From: Euonymus europaeus
Taxonomy: Eukaryota > Streptophyta > Magnoliopsida > Celastrales > Celastraceae
Direction: 5' to 3'
Length of the DNA stretch: 64,000 nt
NCBI GenBank assembly: GCA_963580455.1
Contig: OY756968.1
Coordinates: 2,331,544 to 2,395,543, forward strand
Shown: in pieces, positions 59,900 to 64,000 of the stretch
Position numbering within the stretch: position 1 is the first letter of the stretch
Layout: each line of letters begins with the position of its first letter
Notes under the pieces: generated by a model
The model's database searches: none
What the model was told of the DNA's origin: nothing
What the model saw: only the letters and a program-made list of their open reading frames with translations
Translations under genes and position numbers: made by a program

Positions 59900-60629
59900 A
59901 ATGGTTTTTTATTAATATTTCCTTTTAGACTTTAATATGTATTATCAATTCATCAAACTCCTGTGCGGAGGAAATTTTTTTTTTACAATATGATATTAGT
60001 CAAAATTATTCTCTTTGTGAAAAGTATATTAGCCGTATGATTTGTTTAACTTGCATTCCACGGCTAAGATTTAAAATAATCGATAATAAACCATAGACGG
60101 AAGTGGTCCGTGAGCCTAGATGGGCCTATTAGGATTTGGGCTTGCCAGCGTTTGAGCCCATTATACAATCATAGAGCCGACAGCCGTTACCCGACTCTGC
60201 CAATGGCCCAAAAATGGCCAGACCTCACGCTCCAGCAGCTGTAAGGTATTTTATTATCAACATAAGAAACTCCAGTGCTTCAACGTATCATAAGGATGTT
60301 AAAACGTTTCAACCTCCGTAGTTTTTCTTCTTTTTCTCATATTTTTTTTAAAAAAGACACGTGCTAGGCAGAGGTAGTCCGCTGCTGTGCTGCATTGATG
60401 AACATTTTCATAAACCAGTTAAATTATTAATTAATAAATACAAAAAGGGATGTGGCATGCATATGCTATGCATCCCACATAATAGAGAATTTATCTCCAA
60501 AATCAGACGACAGTTATAAAGGGTATAGTCGAGAAGTAATGAAATCCAATCCTCATTTTTTATTCAAAACAAATTGGTCACACTCACACTTAGATGTGCC
60601 CATTATACTCTCTGGAGACATGTGTGAAG
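59900..60629. other. convergent 3' region between CH and AKR2 genes
   Basis: The CH gene (plus) and AKR2 (minus) end tail to tail here; their 3' UTRs and terminators share about 730 bases. No gene seen. A G-box-like ACACGTG is at about 60357, probably by chance. Confidence 0.45.
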
Positions 60630-63600
60630 CTACAGGAAGGCATCCTTCTCAAGTAACTTTAAAACCTCATTCTGGCTGTTGAACTTTGCGACATTGATAG
60701 GAGTCCAGCCGTCCATGTTTTGAAGAGTGCTGCAATCAATCAATCAATACAGGCAAGAAAGAAATTGCATCAAAATGACGAATGTAACTTGAGTTTGTGG
60801 AAGGAGAAACAAATATCAGACTTACACAGCTGCACCATTCTCCAACAACAGTGCTACACATTCCTTCCTGCCATACCCAGCAGCATAATGAAGCGCAGTG
60901 TTTTTGTTCTTATCTAAAGGATCCACTGTTGCTCCAGCCTCGAGAAGGATTTGCGCACATTTCACCTGAAATATTCAATTGAAAAAATAAAGAACGTGGA
61001 TTTTTCAGAAAATTTCTTGCAAAACATACGGGAATTGAATTTCATGACAAGTCGAAAAAAGGCAGATGGAACTGACCAAGGAGGAGGCAATCAAATAGAA
61101 AAAAGGAGCAGTTATGAACTTTGGGAATAAAAAAGCAATGAAATACTCTGTTATACTATAAATAACTAAATGAGAATAAAATTACCCATATAGACGTATT
61201 TTGTACTTGCTTGTGAACAAACCCAAAGGCTACTTCACCTGAAAAAAAATCCCACTAAATTGTCCCAGTTGTAACTAAAAAACAACACATACAAAAGTTC
61301 TTACGATCCACTGTAACCCGGAAATGGAGACTTAATAGATATAACTCTAGTTAATAGATAACTCAGCAGAACATTTCCAGCAATAAACAAGGGAAGGTCC
61401 TTTAATCTGCCCACAATCGCTCATCCAAACCCTGAGTCCCAATGATTTCCCAATAAACCAATGAAAAAGTAGATGTACGCTGCCTCTCTCATAGTTGACA
61501 AGGCGCAAAATGTCTTCTATCGCCTAGGTGCGAAAAATTAAAAATAAAAATAATTCTAATAACTAGAGAAATTCAACATAACAAATTCAAAGTCATGACA
61601 TAAATCACACTACAAAAAGTCCAAAAATAAACTCAACTCATAAATTCATAATCAATTCATAACTCATAACATCATATAATCTTAAGTTCTATATAAAAGG
61701 ACAATAAGAATAATAAGAGAATAAATTGACAGCAACAAGTAAATAATTAAATATAATCGATTTTGCATATTTCAAGCATATTTCAAACTGAGAAATTAAA
61801 ATTTAAAAAAGGACCTAACAGGCCTAACATAATAGCAGAAAAATTCAAGCACTAACACTGACTGAGAAATCATAACTATATGAAAAATAAAAAAGACATT
61901 AATTAGACAAATTTCTTGAATCAGTAATTCAAAGTCACCACAGAATACATAAATAGAAGAGAAGGAGAACACGCAGAGAAGGGGAGCAAGCAATTGCACA
62001 GGAGAGAAGGAGAGCATGCAGTCGCAGAGAAGAGATCGCCGAACTGAGTACGGAAACGCGAATGCGATCTGCCCTAGCCTATCTCTATAAAAGGATGTTA
62101 TTAAAGCCTAAGTGTAAACCCCAGTTTAAATAGCCCATAAATAACATAGCCCAGTCAAAAAATGGCCCATACCCATGCATTCTTTGTCGGAAAACTGGTA
62201 TATACTCCTAAATTCATCAGGCGCTGCACCTAGCACCTGATGACAGATGACGCTTAGATGCAAGGTCTCTTCCTTGCGTATGATCCAGGCGCAGAGGCTT
62301 CGCCTGAGCGAGCGCTTTTGACAACTATGCTTTCTCTTGCATCACGTATCCATGATGTATGATGAAATTCTTAGTTGCGGATCAGATCACATTTGTAAAC
62401 ATTTCAACATTATTGAGCACAATACTGGAAAGGAAGTCAGGTTTAGAACTTATCATACCATGATGGATGATGAAATTCTTAGTTTCGGATCAGATTACAT
62501 TCATAAACATTTCAACATTATTGAGTGCAATACTCGAAAGGAAGTCAGGTAATCAGGTTTAGAACTTATCATACCTCACCATATCCACATGCAAAATGCA
62601 AAGCCGTCCTTCCCTCTGAATCTTGTTCATCCTTGTCAGCGCCAGCAGATAGTGCTGCGTTCAAACCCTAGTTGCAAATCAAAGTGAAAACCTTAATCTA
62701 AATGTAAGCAATTATAAATCAAACACATCCAAAATTAAATCCAAAGACGAAACACCTAGAGCTACAATTATAATATAAGATTTGAATTAGTCTAACGGAC
62801 CCCTAAAATAATCACTGTTTTCAGGTCTGCAAAAATGCTATAAACAATAAAATGAGAAGAGAAAAAGATTTAGAAAATGATACAGATAGACACACCTCAA
62901 CATCCCCAACACTTGCACAGTTATGAACAATTGACTCATCTTCATTTCCTGCTTCTTCTGCTTCATCTGCACCTGAATTTTCAAAAGAGGAGGCTGCATC
63001 TTCTGGAACTTCGAGACCCATTGCTGCTCCCAACTTCTGCAGAACGTCCTTATCATTCCAGTACCTATGCAAAAATAATAAAAAAAGAAATGTAACTTCC
63101 AAGTAAATGAAAGTTGGAAACTAAAGAGCAAGCACATTACATCTCAATTTATAAAACACTAGCATAATTGTTAATGTCATAGCATTTATTAAATACCAAC
63201 CTCATCATGGCAGCCGGACCCCCAGTTTCTATCTCTTCTAAAATAGGCTTCAATGCAGCATCTTCTTTTATTCGGACCATTCGTTCCTCCATTTGGTCTT
63301 TATTCGTTGGATTTGTCAAACTGTTAAGCATCTGAGACATTGATGGGTCCTGCAGAAATGTGAACAAATACTTCACACTTCTTTTCATAATCCATGGCCA
63401 CACACATATATCTTGCTTCAACAATGGAAAGTGACTGTGTATACCTGCATTAATGCATTGCCAAGGCGCTCAGCCATTGTCATAAATTGAGGATTCTGCA
63501 TAACCTGCTGCATGGTGGACATATAGTCCTGTGGATCAAGCTCTGGAACACCACCAGTTCCTGCATTTTGAACTGATTTCTGAAGCTGTTCTGCCATCTG

Positions 63601-63654
63601 GTTGAATGAGGGATCATTTGCTATCTGTTCAGCTAAGTCCTTAATGGAAGGGTC
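60630..63654 (-). CDS. AKR2: ankyrin repeat-containing protein 2 (AKR2), 5' end outside window
   Basis: AKR2 is a cytosolic chaperone that binds chloroplast outer-envelope and some peroxisomal tail- or signal-anchored proteins and brings them to the organelle. Six exons on the minus strand: 63445-63654, 63201-63349, 62896-63064, 62575-62667, 60826-60965, 60630-60729. They keep frame and give the last 286 residues; the known proteins are about 340, so one or more 5' exons lie to the right. Two STI1/DP-like segments are seen ([20 protein letters not shown] and [20 protein letters not shown]), then an acidic linker ([20 protein letters not shown]). Ankyrin repeats follow ([45 protein letters not shown]), ending [11 protein letters not shown]. 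Intron 60966-62574 is large and carries a transposon and a tandem repeat, apparently without harming the splice sites. Confidence 0.95.
61490..62330. mobile_element. non-autonomous TIR element in an AKR2 intron
   Basis: The left end reads CATAGTTGACAAGGCGC (61490-61506). The right end, reverse complemented, reads GCATAGTTGTCAAAAGCGC (62312-62330). Both ends are followed inwards by CGCCTAGG/CAGGCG-rich blocks, and the middle (61550-61950) is very AT-rich. Elements with ATAGTTGTCAAAGGCGC-type ends are common in plant genomes. No transposase is present. The flanks (GCCTCTCT and CTTTCTCT) could be a decayed 8-bp target duplication. Confidence 0.5.
62351..62566 (+). repeat. 108-bp tandem duplication in an AKR2 intron
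   Basis: Copy 1 begins CATGATGTATGATGAAATTC at 62351 and copy 2 begins CATGATGGATGATGAAATTC at 62459. About nine in ten bases match. The second copy adds a small TAATCAGG insertion before the shared AGAACTTATCATACC end. It lies immediately beyond the transposon at 61490-62330. Confidence 0.85.
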
Positions 63655-64000
63655 CTGGATATTGAGCAATTAAATATGAGACCTGAACCCGAAACCTAAA
63701 ACATAAAAACTGCCAAAAAACCAAAAAATGGTTGGGGGAAAATAGGAGAGAGAAAAAAGATGAATCATCAGTTATTCACGCAAATGGAAACTTATACAAA
63801 TAGATTATCATTATACGCAGAATTCAAAATACATCCATGATGGACAATTTAGTCTTCAACTTTTCCACCACAACTAAGCAGACGAGGTAAGAAAATATTC
63901 GATGAGCCAATTAAGAATATTAGTGGCCAACCAAGATTAATTTTTTGGATAATATGTAAACATGCCAAAAAACACAGGGAAAGGGGGTGGGGAGAAGCAA
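63655..64000 (-). other. intron of AKR2 to the window edge
   Basis: Follows the acceptor at 63655-63656 (CCAG/GACCC on the minus strand). Purine-rich and AT-rich, with no coding frame. The missing N-terminal exon lies beyond the window. Confidence 0.7.

Noticed and set aside
62351..62566. Possible CRISPR-like or satellite array
   Set aside because: Only two long imperfect copies without spacers, in a plant intron; an ordinary tandem duplication.

Overview
This is nuclear DNA of a flowering plant, most likely a dicot. Genes are split into many short exons by AT-rich GT-AG introns. The products are plant-specific families or plant versions of eukaryotic ones (TOL, AKR2, Agenet, ORP, DDR4). The transposable elements are plant types: an L1-type LINE with a DUF4283-like/zinc-knuckle ORF1, a TRIM-like retroelement, Mutator-like and Tourist-like elements. 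Species cannot be fixed from the sequence alone. All exon boundaries were read by eye from splice sites, reading frame and family knowledge; none is backed by transcripts.

Layout. 1-6560 (minus): 5' part of a TOM1-like (TOL) ubiquitin-binding trafficking adaptor; its 3' part lies left of the window, and it has a 1.9 kb 5'-UTR intron. 7974-8940: Mutator-like non-autonomous element with gene-like filler and a 9-bp target-site duplication. 9922-16250 (minus): complete DDT/WHIM chromatin-remodelling subunit (DDR4-like, 719 aa) with a 5'-UTR intron. 18994-21721 (plus): 323-aa protein made of four Agenet/Tudor-like repeats. 22440-23610: degenerate terminal-inverted-repeat element with a MITE nested inside. 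25335-31287 (plus): complete PH-ORD oxysterol-binding-protein-related protein (756 aa) with a FFAT-like motif. 32523-46662 (plus): complete 20-exon TTC27/Emw1 homologue (923 aa), whose introns carry a perfect 312-bp tandem duplication and a TRIM-like element in inverted configuration. 47785-53358 (plus): full-length LINE with both ORFs open, flanked by a 17-bp target-site duplication. 54193-54456: lone C-terminal exon of mitochondrial ribosomal protein uL15 with no upstream exons nearby. 55401-59899 (plus): 768-aa calponin-homology protein with a hydrophobic C-terminal segment. 60630-end (minus): 3' part of AKR2, the ankyrin-repeat cytosolic chaperone for organelle outer-membrane proteins.

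The genes are unrelated housekeeping or trafficking genes and form no operon or cluster. Four plus-strand genes run from 19 to 60 kb. Minus-strand genes sit at the left, and the CH and AKR2 genes converge at 60 kb.

I did not find a clearly new multi-gene system. The best leads are the intact LINE with its 4-nt ORF1/ORF2 overlap, the orphan uL15m exon, the CH protein with a C-terminal membrane segment, the inverted TRIM with a 39-bp perfect hairpin at its primer-binding site, the FFAT-like motif in the ORP, and the perfect intronic duplication.
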